Assembly (NCBI GenBank): GCA_958299035.1
Contig: CATQJL010000001.1
Span: 83,949,071 to 84,013,070, forward strand
Length of the DNA: 64,000 nucleotides
DNA from: Cylicocyclus nassatus
Lineage: Eukaryota > Nematoda > Chromadorea > Rhabditida > Strongylidae
Direction: 5' to 3'
The position numbers were made by a program, and so were the translations under genes. Positions 54,489-64,000 of the stretch are shown piece by piece. Within the stretch, counting starts at the first letter, position 1, and every line of letters begins with the position of its first letter. A model generated the notes under the pieces. It ran no database searches. It was not told the DNA's origin and saw only the letters and a list, made by a program, of their open reading frames with translations.

Positions 54489-54547
54489 TGCAACTTGCTC
54501 TACAGGGTCGGGGAAAGGCATTTACCGACCCTGTAGAGCAAGTTGCA
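54489..54547. ncRNA. Pre-miRNA-like perfect hairpin
   Basis: GCAACTTGCTCTACAGGGTC and following bases (54490-54511) pair perfectly with 54525-54546 over 22 bp, with one further T-A pair outside and a 13-nt loop. Size suits a small-RNA precursor. Without expression data, a foldback remnant remains possible. Confidence 0.35.
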
Positions 54548-54639
54548 GTTTCCCCGATCCTGGAACAAGATATTTTTTATTGTACCACGAAACTAGACAA
54601 GATGATCACATGAAATTCAATAAATAACGTTTACTCAAC

Positions 54640-55600
54640 AATCGATCACATGGAATTGATTTTACAGTCCAAAAGTCTATCCTTTGGGCAAACACAAGCT
54701 CGAGATGTTTGAGAAATCTGCACGAGGAGGTATTTCACGTCGATTTCCTCCCATGCATACTGAGAAGCACGTCGCAAAGACTACACATTCTTGTGCTGGT
54801 GTGCGCAGGCTTTGGCCTCAAGAACTGACCAGAGGCTGTAGTCAAGGGGATTCAAATCCGAAGAACATGGAGACCAAGCTGCAAAAGTAATGAAGTTCTT
54901 GATGCTTTGGAGCCGTTTAAAATCTTCGCCTTGTGCGCAGGAGCGCTATTTTGCTGAAAGCACAGTTCCTTCTCTAGAATGATACCAAAATACGTAGCAG
55001 TGCTTACCTTGGCTAAGGCACAAAAATCAGCGACATTTTGCCATCGGGAGTGATTGCGTCCAAATCATCACAGAAGCCGGATAAAGCTTGCTTTTTTCGG
55101 CTTCTGTAAAGGTCCATCATTGCTATTGGCTTCTTTGAGCGATTTGGATATGAACCTGCTGTTTTAGCGATTAAAAACCTGTTCCATGTAATAAAAATGT
55201 TTTGTTCGGAAAGAGCACATGGTGGCGTGCCTTGAAGAAGCGCTCGCAATCGACGGCGTCTGTAAAGTCGGGTCAGTTTCTATCGTCTGGCAGTGCGTGA
55301 GTTTTCTGCATCCAATAGATCATCACAAGGTTCTCTTTCAAAATGTCCGGGACTGTTCTACGAATGTCAGACAGCTCTGATGCATTCCTAGGACGGTTCT
55401 GGGGGCTATTGATCTCCTTAAAACGACGCAAAGTGAACCGAACCGTGTTTCGTGGAATTTCGAGTATTCGAGCTATCTACTGTTAAGTCTACCCATCCAT
55501 GTGTGTTTTCACTATCACCCGCTCCGACCAGAAGGCATAATTCCGGAAGGGTAAAGTTATCAACCAGATTTTTGGAGGGCTTCTATAGAATGGTTCAAAG
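54640..55600 (-). pseudogene. mariner-like (IS630/Tc1) transposase relic
   Basis: Minus-strand frames, broken by stops, give in order an HTH-like region (ARILEIPRNTVRFTLRRF), a YPASVMIW block, and the catalytic-end block SSDLNPLDYSLWSVLEAK followed by a C-terminal helical tail. This order fits mariner DDE/D transposases. Several frameshifts make it inactive. No terminal repeats were identified around it. Confidence 0.7.
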
Positions 55601-55995
55601 ATCTCATACTGTTATATAATTACGTTATGTTCCGTAGAATTCCCCCTTCAAGGGTTATTGTTCTCCTAAGCTTAAAATCACCTAGGTCCGGGCACTCGGT
55701 CGGGTGAACCAGACGTGGGAATTATGAAAGGTTTCTTACACAGCACTGGCCAAAAGCTTGCGGATCTTACTTTGTTTTGCCTAGAACGAACCAGAATTTT
55801 GACAGTATGTGCAATACACACTGCTTAACACTATGTCAAAAATTTGTCTCATGCACAAAGTATAGGCCTCTGGACAAAATGGCAAAAACGCCAAAATCGA
55901 AGTTAGTCAAGAATTTGCAACCACTTTCTGCTGAATGACTTTGAAGGTGTCACCTTCCAGTATCTGGGCTACAGATGCACCCCTGAGGCCTGAGA

Positions 55996-57620
55996 TACAA
56001 TGCGTTTGACGAGGCTAGCGCCGCGTAGTGCAGTCATACACCTGCGCGCGAGCGCTACCGTGGGCTGCAGCGTGCAGGGACCATGCCGCGCAAAGCGGCG
56101 TGGTCCTTGTTTTAGCTATTCTTTCTTCTTCTCTCTTAGCTTTTTCGCTGTCCTGCTTCTAAATTTCTGAACTTTTCTATTTAAAACTCTACTTCGGTGC
56201 TCGTCCTGAGATCTCTCAGAGTATCGCTGCGCGAATTGGAAGACAAAATGGAGATTTGAAAGAAGATGTAATCTAGATCATTTCATTTAAAAATTCTGAA
56301 AACGGCTGGTGCTCTCCCTCTTTACGGCTAAAGGTGGATACGTGAGGTGTAATCAGGGTCAAGCATGTGATGCGACTGTCGCAACGGGAAGTCATAAAGG
56401 AGGCACCGGCGGTGGGGGGGGGGGTCGTAAGAGAGGGTGGTCCGAATTTAAAAAATGTGGAATGTAGGAAATAAGCCTCTTAGTCGCAAACACTCTCTAC
56501 TCTTCGGAAAACAGCATTTTTTCCCTGCAAAAAATATTATCGCGTATGGGGATTGAACACGGAACTCTCATTCAGGTCTAAAACGTTCTAATTTCCAAAA
56601 CCATAGTCTATATCTTTCGGTGCTATTGAACCATAAAAGGATTATGCCGAACATTCATAAACAGCAGAAAGTTTATTTACCTTCACTAGAAGAGGAGTTA
56701 ATATAAAATAGTCATTTATAATGACTAAAGTGAACCGTTCCGTTATGCTGAATTTTTCTTGGTTTTTATTTTATTTCATTTTTTTATAGGTAGGGTACAG
56801 CTTGAATACCATTCAAAATAAAATCGATGTTCTGCTTTGTCAGATAATGTAACTTCCATTCATATTTTTCCACAATAAGCATAGCCAATTTGTAAAATTT
56901 TACTACTTACCCAATCTACGTAGAATTATTTGTTTTTTGAGTGGTGAAGCATCACTTGCATTATTTCCCAATTTGTAAGTAGTTATCTTTCTTTGACCTA
57001 TAATTTTGTTTGAGGTCCATTGGCAGGCATCTTTTGAGATTGACATTCTTTTATGCAGGTTATCGCAAAAGGAAGTGGAGGAGGCTGTAAGGGGAGGGTT
57101 GTGGGGGGGGGAAGGGATGTACGGATGGGTTCCTTTAGGGGGGGGGGGTCACAAATGAGGGTTCCGGATCGCATCAGCTGACCCTGGGTGTAATCGATAT
57201 CGCATAGGTTGAGAGAACAGTTTGAGTGAACAACGCTAATGCATTGTTCACTCAAACCTAGACGATATACAATTATGTCTGCTGAAACATCGATATAATG
57301 AATCATGACATCCGGAATTAGCCGTCCGGAGAAGGCCTGGATGAAAAAAGGAGTCATGAGAAGAACGCTTAAAGATTTGATACCTCCTTCCTTTGCTGCG
57401 AAAAAATCATATTCGGCTCAAGACAGATCGCATATGAGCAAATAAACAAGAAAAATGACAATTTACTGCTACAAAAACGGTAAAATTACGGGATACAATG
57501 ATAAAAGCAAGGCCCGCGATGTTATGCGCAGCATGGTCCCTGCACGCTGCGCCTACGGTAACGCCCGCGCGTAGATGTGTGGCTGCGCTACGCAGCGCTG
57601 GCCTCGTTAAACGCATTGTA
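55996..57620. mobile_element. 1.6-kb DNA element with about 115-bp inverted ends
   Basis: CAATGCGTTTGACGAGGCTA on the left and inverted CAATGCGTTTAACGAGGCCA on the right continue through GTGCAGGGACCATGC. TA is found at both outer borders. The interior is AT-rich with G-tracts at 56417-56425, about 57102-57111 and about 57140-57148, and holds no ORF of note. Confidence 0.7.
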
Positions 57621-57655
57621 TGTAGTGCAACCAGCATTCATCAAGCTCCGAAAAG

Positions 57656-58375
57656 GAGACTTCACGGAGCAAATGCTTGAACGCCAGATGACCGCAATTC
57701 TTGGAAGAATTATTAGGTTGACGACACTGATAGACTGGTCTGTGTTCCTACGGAAAAGTTGTACCATTTGGACATTTACTGAGGGTCTGCGAATGTGACA
57801 GGAAAAGCATTGCTTGGCATGCTTCAACATCAACCACCACCTTAACTTAGATTAGGAGATCTTTCAGCTCAAAAATTGGGCTCAGCGGTGTGAAAACCCT
57901 GATTTCATGAAGATTAGCCCTGAGCTGCATCTCGCAGAGCTTCATCGAAAGTATGGAGGCGCCACAGTTGCAGAGAAGTTAGCGCAGTAATAATCCTCCT
58001 TGATACAGCGAACTTCCCCTAGATGTGATAATCACAAACTTTTCCGCAGAAGTGCTCTTCCATACTTTCAATGAAGCTCTGCGAAATGCGGACCAGAGCT
58101 CGTCCTCATAAAATCAGGGTTCGTATCAACTTGAGAAATTTTTACACCGCTGAGCCCAGCTTTTGTGCTGAAAGGTGCTCCTAATCTGAGTCGTGGTGGC
58201 GTTAGAGTTGAAGCGCGCCAATTAATGCTTTTCCTGCCACATTCGCAAATCGCCAGTGAACGTCCAGATGGTACAACTTTTCCATAGGAACACGGACCAG
58301 TCGATTACTCTCGTCAATCTGATAACTTCAAGTATTGCGGTCATCTGGCGTACAAGCAATTGCTGCATGAAGTCT
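57656..58375. mobile_element. Long imperfect palindrome, element P1
   Basis: The arms 57656-57990 and 58030-58375 are complementary over about 330 bp with scattered differences (GCCAGATGACCGCAAT; CAGAGCTTCAT; GGGCTCAGCGGTGTG). A foldback-type non-autonomous element. Confidence 0.75.
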
Positions 58376-58389
58376 ATTTAGCATACCAG

Positions 58390-59146
58390 GTAAATCCTGT
58401 GGACGAAGTTTGGGCGAATTCTGAAATTTCCAGATAATGGGCCACCTGAGTCAGGTGGTCATTTTCGAACATCATTGATTTTACTTCAAAGGTGAATTAG
58501 CGACATCTTTTGGCAATTCCGCTCCAAAAGACCTTCAAACCGTGGAAATGGAAGCCAACCAAACTCGTTTTTTTCATTTTTCGCTTTTGAGCCTGTGCCT
58601 TCACCAAATTAATTCAGAGCAAAGAAGACGAATCGAGTTCAGTTTGCTCATACGAAATCTGTAAGGCTTGAGCTATTATATCATATAAATAATACTTGCT
58701 AAAAATGTTTTTGAAGGTAAGTTAATGAGTGTGGCACAATCCCAGAAAAAGTCTGGCAGCCACAGCTTTTTTCGGGTTGTATCAGACCCCATATGTAAAA
58801 AAACATTTTTGGCGAGTAGTAGTTATATGGTTCAATAGCTTAAAAATCTTAGATTTTACAGGATTGATTTGAGCTTGATTCGTCTTTTTTGGCCTGAGCC
58901 AGTTAGTGAAGACGCAGCCATTGAAAGCGAAAAATGGAAAAAACGAGATTTTGGTTGGCTTCTAATTCCACAGTTTGGAGGTCTTTTGAAGCGGGTTTTC
59001 TGGGTTGAGCGAGAATGGTGCTGCTTTGTACGGGGTGCCAAAAGATGTAGCTAATTCATCTTGATCATGTTCGAAAATGACCACCTCACTCATGTGGCCC
59101 ACTATCTGGAAATTTCAGAATTCGCCCAATTCGTCCAGAGGTTGTA
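58390..59146. mobile_element. Long imperfect palindrome, element P2
   Basis: The arms about 58393-58660 and 58860-59146 are diverged complements (GGGCGAATTCTGAAATTTCC; GGTGGTCATTTTCGAACAT). The two 61-codon antiparallel frames near 58860-59050 arise from arm sequence and are not genes. Confidence 0.75.
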
Positions 59147-59309
59147 CAACATGCTAATTATGGATTTATTAGTCCCTATGCTTTAGGGCCTCTTTATCAT
59201 GCTACGGTAGGTATATGATGACGAGTCAGTATTATCAATATTATTCGATTACAGCCCCTTTCCGTTTTGCTCCTCAGTACAACCCTCGGGGTGTGACGTG
59301 CCACACCCC

Positions 59310-59600
59310 ACGCTTGACCCTGGTTGTATATCTCAGAGCTTTTTTGCCAAAACAGGTTTGGTATGTATACTTTATTCGGAATAACGTTTCGGCATCAATG
59401 CTTTTCTCAGAAACGTGAAAGTTGAGTCATTCACATTTGTCTTGCATTCTAAGGGGTCAAATCTCTCTTTCAGACTCGAATATTCTATTTATTTGAGGAA
59501 CATCAACGAGCCTCCAGTTCATAAGCAACTCACCAAGGATCACGCTGACAACACGCTGCGACAGCAGTGCCTAGCTTCACCCACAAATGCAGTTGAGATT
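59310..59600 (-). mobile_element. Penelope-like 3' end, inverted copy
   Basis: Reverse-complement similarity to 61225-61445 over about 220 bp, including CCTTGGTGAGTTGCTT and GATGCCGAAACGTTA. Read on minus it has CTGAGAA, then an 11-base helix-like segment, then CGAAAC, loosely hammerhead-like. Confidence 0.55.
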
Positions 59601-59863
59601 CTCGTGAGAGAGTGTCTCAAGTGCAATGTATTTATAGGTCTGGAGACTTATATACTCGAGTAAGAGACTGTCAGAGATTAGGAAACAAAGATTAGCGCCT
59701 ATCTTGCTGCATGCTCCAGAACCAAAATAGAGAAGTCGGGTTACCTAAAAGACCACTTATGTATTTGGATACATAGACAACTGTTGTAGAATTAAATCAA
59801 CCCAGTCCAAGATGGACGATTTTTTGAACTATTAAACCAACAATCCCAGTACACAAGATTTAC

Positions 59864-59864
<1 letters not shown>

Positions 59865-59909
<45 letters not shown>
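59865..59909. repeat. (AG)n microsatellite
   Basis: An uninterrupted AG dinucleotide run of 45 nt. Confidence 0.95.
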
Positions 59910-59911
<2 letters not shown>

Positions 59912-60320
59912 AAACGAAGGCGTTGCCGTACCTGAATACAAAACCGATATTGGCCGATGGCACTGTGCGTATCATATGGTATCGCTAAGAGAGCTGAAAG
60001 GACATCCATTTAACATCAATTCCGCTCACCCAAATGGCCGTTAGGCGTGCCTTCTTGCGTAATATGTTTCGAGCGGCAACCAACATCTGCAATGGCGAGA
60101 GTGAGCGACAGGAGTCTCGAATGTTGACGCCCGCAATAGCAGCCTCAAACGGCTACTGTTCGGCCAAGTCTACAAGTTCTCAAAGGACGACTGCAAGATT
60201 TGATGACAGAGACAGCAACACCCCTCACTGCTTACATTTGTCTCAGACAGGATAACACACGCAACATGGAAATGACATGTGTAAGCGCAGCTGGAACGTG
60301 ATGTGTTTTCATGTTGTGAT

Positions 60321-60354
60321 GTTCCGCGGTGTTTTTGTCAAAACACCGCGGAAC
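60321..60354. other. Perfect 15-bp hairpin
   Basis: GTTCCGCGGTGTTTT, loop TGTC, then the exact complement. Possibly a terminator-like or foldback remnant. Function unknown. Confidence 0.6.
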
Positions 60355-60426
60355 AACACCAGAAAGCAACTCGTGCATAACAAATTATACGAAATCGCCT
60401 CTCTAAAAGCTGCGTCATTCGCTCTT

Positions 60427-60798
60427 AAAGGCAGTATCCAGGCAAATCTGAGCATATGGGCTTTTGCTTCGAAATTGATGAGGAGTTTCTAGCTAAGGCA
60501 CTGCCCAAACCGCAGCGCAAATTGTTCATTCATTGCGGAGAAACCCGTCCCCAAACACTCCGCGGCTGCGCCGTAACCGTAACACCTTAGAATGGGTCCC
60601 AGCGCGAACGTAGTGTTAAAGTGAGAGAAGTCAATTCCGGGTTACGGTCACGGCGCAGGCTCGGGGATCTCGGGGACAGATTTCTCAGCTATGAATAAAC
60701 AATTCGCGCTGCCCCTTGGACAGTGCCTTAGTTGGGACCTTCTCATCAGTTTCCAGGCGTAAAACCCATGCGCCCCGATTTGCCTGGACACTGCCTTT
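60427..60798. mobile_element. 372-bp foldback MITE
   Basis: The arms AAAGGCAGTATCCAGGCAAA and inverted AAAGGCAGTGTCCAGGCAAA extend about 160 bp each, reaching TGCGCCGTAACCGTAAC near the centre. Non-coding. Confidence 0.75.
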
Positions 60799-60849
60799 GA
60801 GACCGCGGGACTGTGCAAGATCTGGAGCAGTATATGAACGTGAATGCCT

Positions 60850-61445
60850 AGGCTTTCATGCCACATTTATCGGCGAGACGGGGTGACTACTCTACATACG
60901 CGTAAAAGAACATCTGGCAAGTCAAAAACGGAAGCAACGGCTTCTTCACCCAACTAAGGCTAGAGAATGGTCAGAGAGCACACTCAAGAGAGAGGCGCAG
61001 ACTGCGCCACGTCACCGCAAGCGGTCGACTTCCATCCGCCCATCTCGCTGAATCAAAGGATATCTGCTCGTAAAGAAGTTGAAAGCGAATTGGAAGAAAT
61101 TGGAAGATATTCTATCAAGGGACCCAAAATCAATGGCAAAAATGAACAGGTCTCTATCACATGTGATTTTATGCCGTTCCTACCATACTGCCAGCTATAA
61201 CACCAACATTATACAAGCCGATTTTTAGTAGGGCTGAACCTTGGTGAGTTGCTTGTGAACTGGTGGCTCGTTGATGTCCACTTAAGATGAATTAAATACT
61301 CGAGTCTTAAGTAGAGGTTTGACCGCGTAGAGTGCAAGACGAAGGTGAACGAATCAATTTCCTGGAGGAATTCATCGATGCCGAAACGTTAGGCTGAATG
61401 TAATATACATATCAAGCCTGTTTTGGCAAAGGAACCACTGGTCGT
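60850..61445 (+). pseudogene. Penelope-like element GIY-YIG endonuclease relic and 3' end
   Basis: Frames at 60860-61040 (FIGETG, then LLYIRVKEHLASQ) and 61050-61199 (ISARKEVESELEE, KINGKNEQVSIT) match the GIY-YIG endonuclease at the C-terminus of Penelope-like retroelements. The frames are broken by a TGA and a shift. The 3' region 61225-61445 is the conserved tail also found inverted at 59310-59600. The upstream RT is missing, having been replaced by a foldback and other sequence. Confidence 0.7.
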
Positions 61446-63183
61446 TCACAGTAAATATAACATAAGATAGGATAAGATAAATATAAAATAACACGCCAGA
61501 GCTTGTTCAAATATTTTTCCCCAACCTATGATTTTAGTGCAGGAAGATTTCCATGATATTATAGCGGGATGCTCAAGATGGGTATGTCTCGTACTACACC
61601 CAGGTTTGTATTTATGGTGCAAGCCAAAAATGGGTGTATGTCGTGAGGCCCGAATAGTTACGTCAGTTATTGTCGCGTTGACAAAACACATAAAAAGTTA
61701 AGGTTTGAGGCTCTAGACACTTTGTGAATCTTCGAAAAGGTATAGCAGAAACTGTGTAATGGAGGTGTGGACGAAACGTTTGGTCTGATTTGTGGATATA
61801 AGGTTATGACTTTGTTGGCCTCAAATGGTTTGTAGTATCTCGTCATTTTTCCATGTCCGTAATAACCGTAAGCTTTGCCAGGCGTTGGCAGCAGACGTTT
61901 AGCTGACATATCCACATTGTGACAATTCTAGAAGGTGTCTGAGGCTAACAGTCGCCTGTCCGAGAAAATTTTTTTGGGAGGATAAGACAAAAAAATTTCT
62001 TTGAATGAGGCGTCGCGCCTTCAGTTTGGAATGCTTTCAAAAGTTTCAGAAGGCCTGTACCACTAAAATCTTCTCAAAAAAGGGAACGTCCTTCGCCAGA
62101 GAAGGAAGATTTCAAGTAATATACGAAAATTTGGAATCGCAGTTTTTGAGGAAAGCCCTTTTAGTCAAAGTGGCCTTTTCGAATGAGTCCTACAACATTT
62201 CGAAGAGCTTTTAATATAAATTTAAATCTATTTCTACTATCTGCCAAGGCGCCTGGACGCCGAGTGCGTGTTTGTTGGAGCTAAAATGGACGCAGAATCT
62301 ATCAATTTTCACGGTCTCTACAACGCTCAAGTTGAGCAGCGTTGAGTATGGGAGAAGTGCTCTGAAGGTATTCATTGATTGGTAGTCTGATTATTAGCAG
62401 TTTACCATTCTGCATGACTTTTTTAGTTGCGCATTCAACTTTCTCTAAATAAAAACGCTTATGACTCGGCGTCTGAAGGCCCTCGGCTGATAAAGAAGAC
62501 AAATGGGTATCATCTTTCAAAGCTCTGTAGCTCTACTAGGGGATATAGGTTGGCTGAGTCATACTCAAGCTTTCGAATACGAAAAAATTACAAGAATTGG
62601 CGAATCTTATTCTTAGGTTCGAAAATTTTATGTACATGATTATAGTCACCTGGACCAAAATCGAGTGAAGAAACAAAGCCTGTCGGGAACGGAGGAGAGA
62701 CAAAGCGTCGTCGGGTTGATCTTAAAGAAAAAATGGAAGTTCAGTCCGTGTAAGTATGCTCTTCGATCTGTACCCAGCTATTCATAGATCTTCTGGAGAT
62801 TTGTTGTTTTTTAACTCTTGATAATCTTTTAGTGAACTTCAGCGTCAGAGTGGGGATAGCGCAGCGCACATTGAGGACAAATCAGCAAAAAGGTTCTTTT
62901 CACGCATGATAGTAGCTTGAAACTAAGTACGCACCTTTTTTAGCAGCAGAATGGATGACTTATCATCGAGAAGTTTACGTAAGCACTTGTTCTTAACCAA
63001 ATTCATCACAAAAATGAGGTTCCTTCTGTAAATACCGCTAACCAAAGCTGTTTGAGGGATAAGTCGATTATATAGCACGGAAGCTGTTCTTCTTCTCTTG
63101 AGATCATTTGTAGGCGAATCTCATGCGTATAGCGGGAGTGGCCCTGCAAACATTTTAACACGTTGGAGAACTTGTTAGACCTC
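61446..63183. other. No gene seen
   Basis: AT-rich sequence with many short frames on both strands and no recognisable protein, RNA or repeat structure. Confidence 0.4.
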
Positions 63184-63285
63184 TATTTTAGAGCATTAGT
63201 TTTTGTACTTTTTCGGTAGCAGAAACTGCCACGCGGATACGTTGGCAAACGTCGGCAAAGCTCCGCCCGCTATACCGTGGGGAAT
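63184..63285. repeat. Fragment of the foldback family at 8670-8760
   Basis: Shares GAAACTGCCACGCGGATACG-like and CGTTGGCAAA blocks, in the same orientation, with the right arm of the 7100-8836 element. Confidence 0.55.
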
Positions 63286-64000
63286 AGACGATATTTTTCT
63301 GTGACGAGATTGTTAAGAAATGCCAATACTCTATTTATTTTCGCCCTATCAAAAGGATATTGGAGAAAGACAACACATTGCTTACAACAATTGCTTATAA
63401 CAAACTGATGTAAAGTATGAAGTAAAACAAGCATGGAAACTCCGGCCAATCTCGATGTCCATCTTTGAAAAGATTATGATTATCCCAGCGCTACTGCCGA
63501 AACAAAGAGAGCGAAAGATTGAGCGGAAAGGAGGCGTACGTTGCGTAGTGGCACGCGTTACTATGTCGGCGTACGCGACGCTGCATACACCACTTATGAT
63601 GCGCAGTCTTGTTCACCCAATGAGGTACAAATTGGAATGGTAAGCGTCCAGCGGTTTGCACTGGTTCGCGCCGTATCGCAACCAACGTAGATGTGCGCCG
63701 GAAGATGTGCTTGAATGCTTCGGCCTGCATTTGGTTAAACAAACTATAGCAGTCAGTGTAGGCTTGCCCACGAGAATGAGTAGTTTATACTGCTACAAAT
63801 GGTGTGAGGCCCTTTCTACCAACTGTAGCGTTACATTTTGACCATCAATTGATTATACCACTTTGTAAGCTCTCTCCTTGATTTGGACAAATTTGTCATT
63901 TTCTTTACGCAGTCGAAAGATTGTGCTGGCAAAATTTATGCTCTTTTGAGTTAATTTTTGCTACAGCAACGATGGAAGAGGCAAAATTGTAGTTCTGCGG
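63286..64000. other. No gene seen
   Basis: Short overlapping frames on both strands around 63455-63840 without a recognised domain or splice pattern. Confidence 0.35.

Overview
This is a repeat-dominated stretch of an animal nuclear genome, most likely a clade V (strongylid or hookworm-like) nematode. The species call is inference. It rests on 45-120 bp introns with TTTCAG-type acceptors, an RTE-type LINE, Penelope-like GIY-YIG remnants, a MADF-bearing Harbinger element and a nucleoporin-155 (npp-8) type gene copy. There are no bacterial-style genes, operons or CRISPR arrays, and I recognised no tRNA or rRNA genes.

Layout. 1-16 kb is nested transposons: a roughly 5 kb inverted-repeat DNA element cut by the window start, a dead RTE LINE, back-to-back palindromic mariner-type MITEs, a hAT MITE, a piggyBac-type MITE and several Helitrons. 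16,468-27,737 is a complete LTR retroelement with 349-bp LTRs that look identical, a CCAC target duplication, a primer-binding region and a polypurine tract. Its gene order is the highlight of the window. Gag is followed by an envelope-like glycoprotein (signal peptide, cysteine-rich ectodomain, furin-like site, transmembrane part), and only then come protease, RT, RNase H and integrase. Downstream of pol lie a small spliced ORF and a fragment resembling the end of a superfamily 1 helicase. The gag/env-to-protease junction carries a GTT-AGG-C heptamer very like the Ty1 +1 frameshift site.

28-37 kb holds a broken npp-8/Nup155-like gene copy on the minus strand. One of its exons is split by a 5,666-bp PIF/Harbinger transposon with 309-bp terminal inverted repeats, a 3-bp target duplication, a multi-exon DDE transposase on plus, and a MADF-BESS-type partner gene on minus. 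37-42 kb is MITEs and foldbacks. 42.0-43.7 kb contains an unrecognised multi-exon host gene, or a decayed copy of one. 44.5-64 kb returns to layered repeats: a second piggyBac MITE copy that serves as an empty site for a Helitron, a dead gypsy integrase with a hAT MITE in it, a second Helitron family including an apparent chimera, a mariner-like transposase relic, long palindromes, and Penelope-like 3' ends.

How the parts work together. The only recently mobile systems are the LTR element, which makes its own Gag, candidate Env, PR and Pol, and possibly the Harbinger pair (transposase plus MADF partner). Almost everything else is non-autonomous or decayed. All calls come from reading the sequence; no database search was run.
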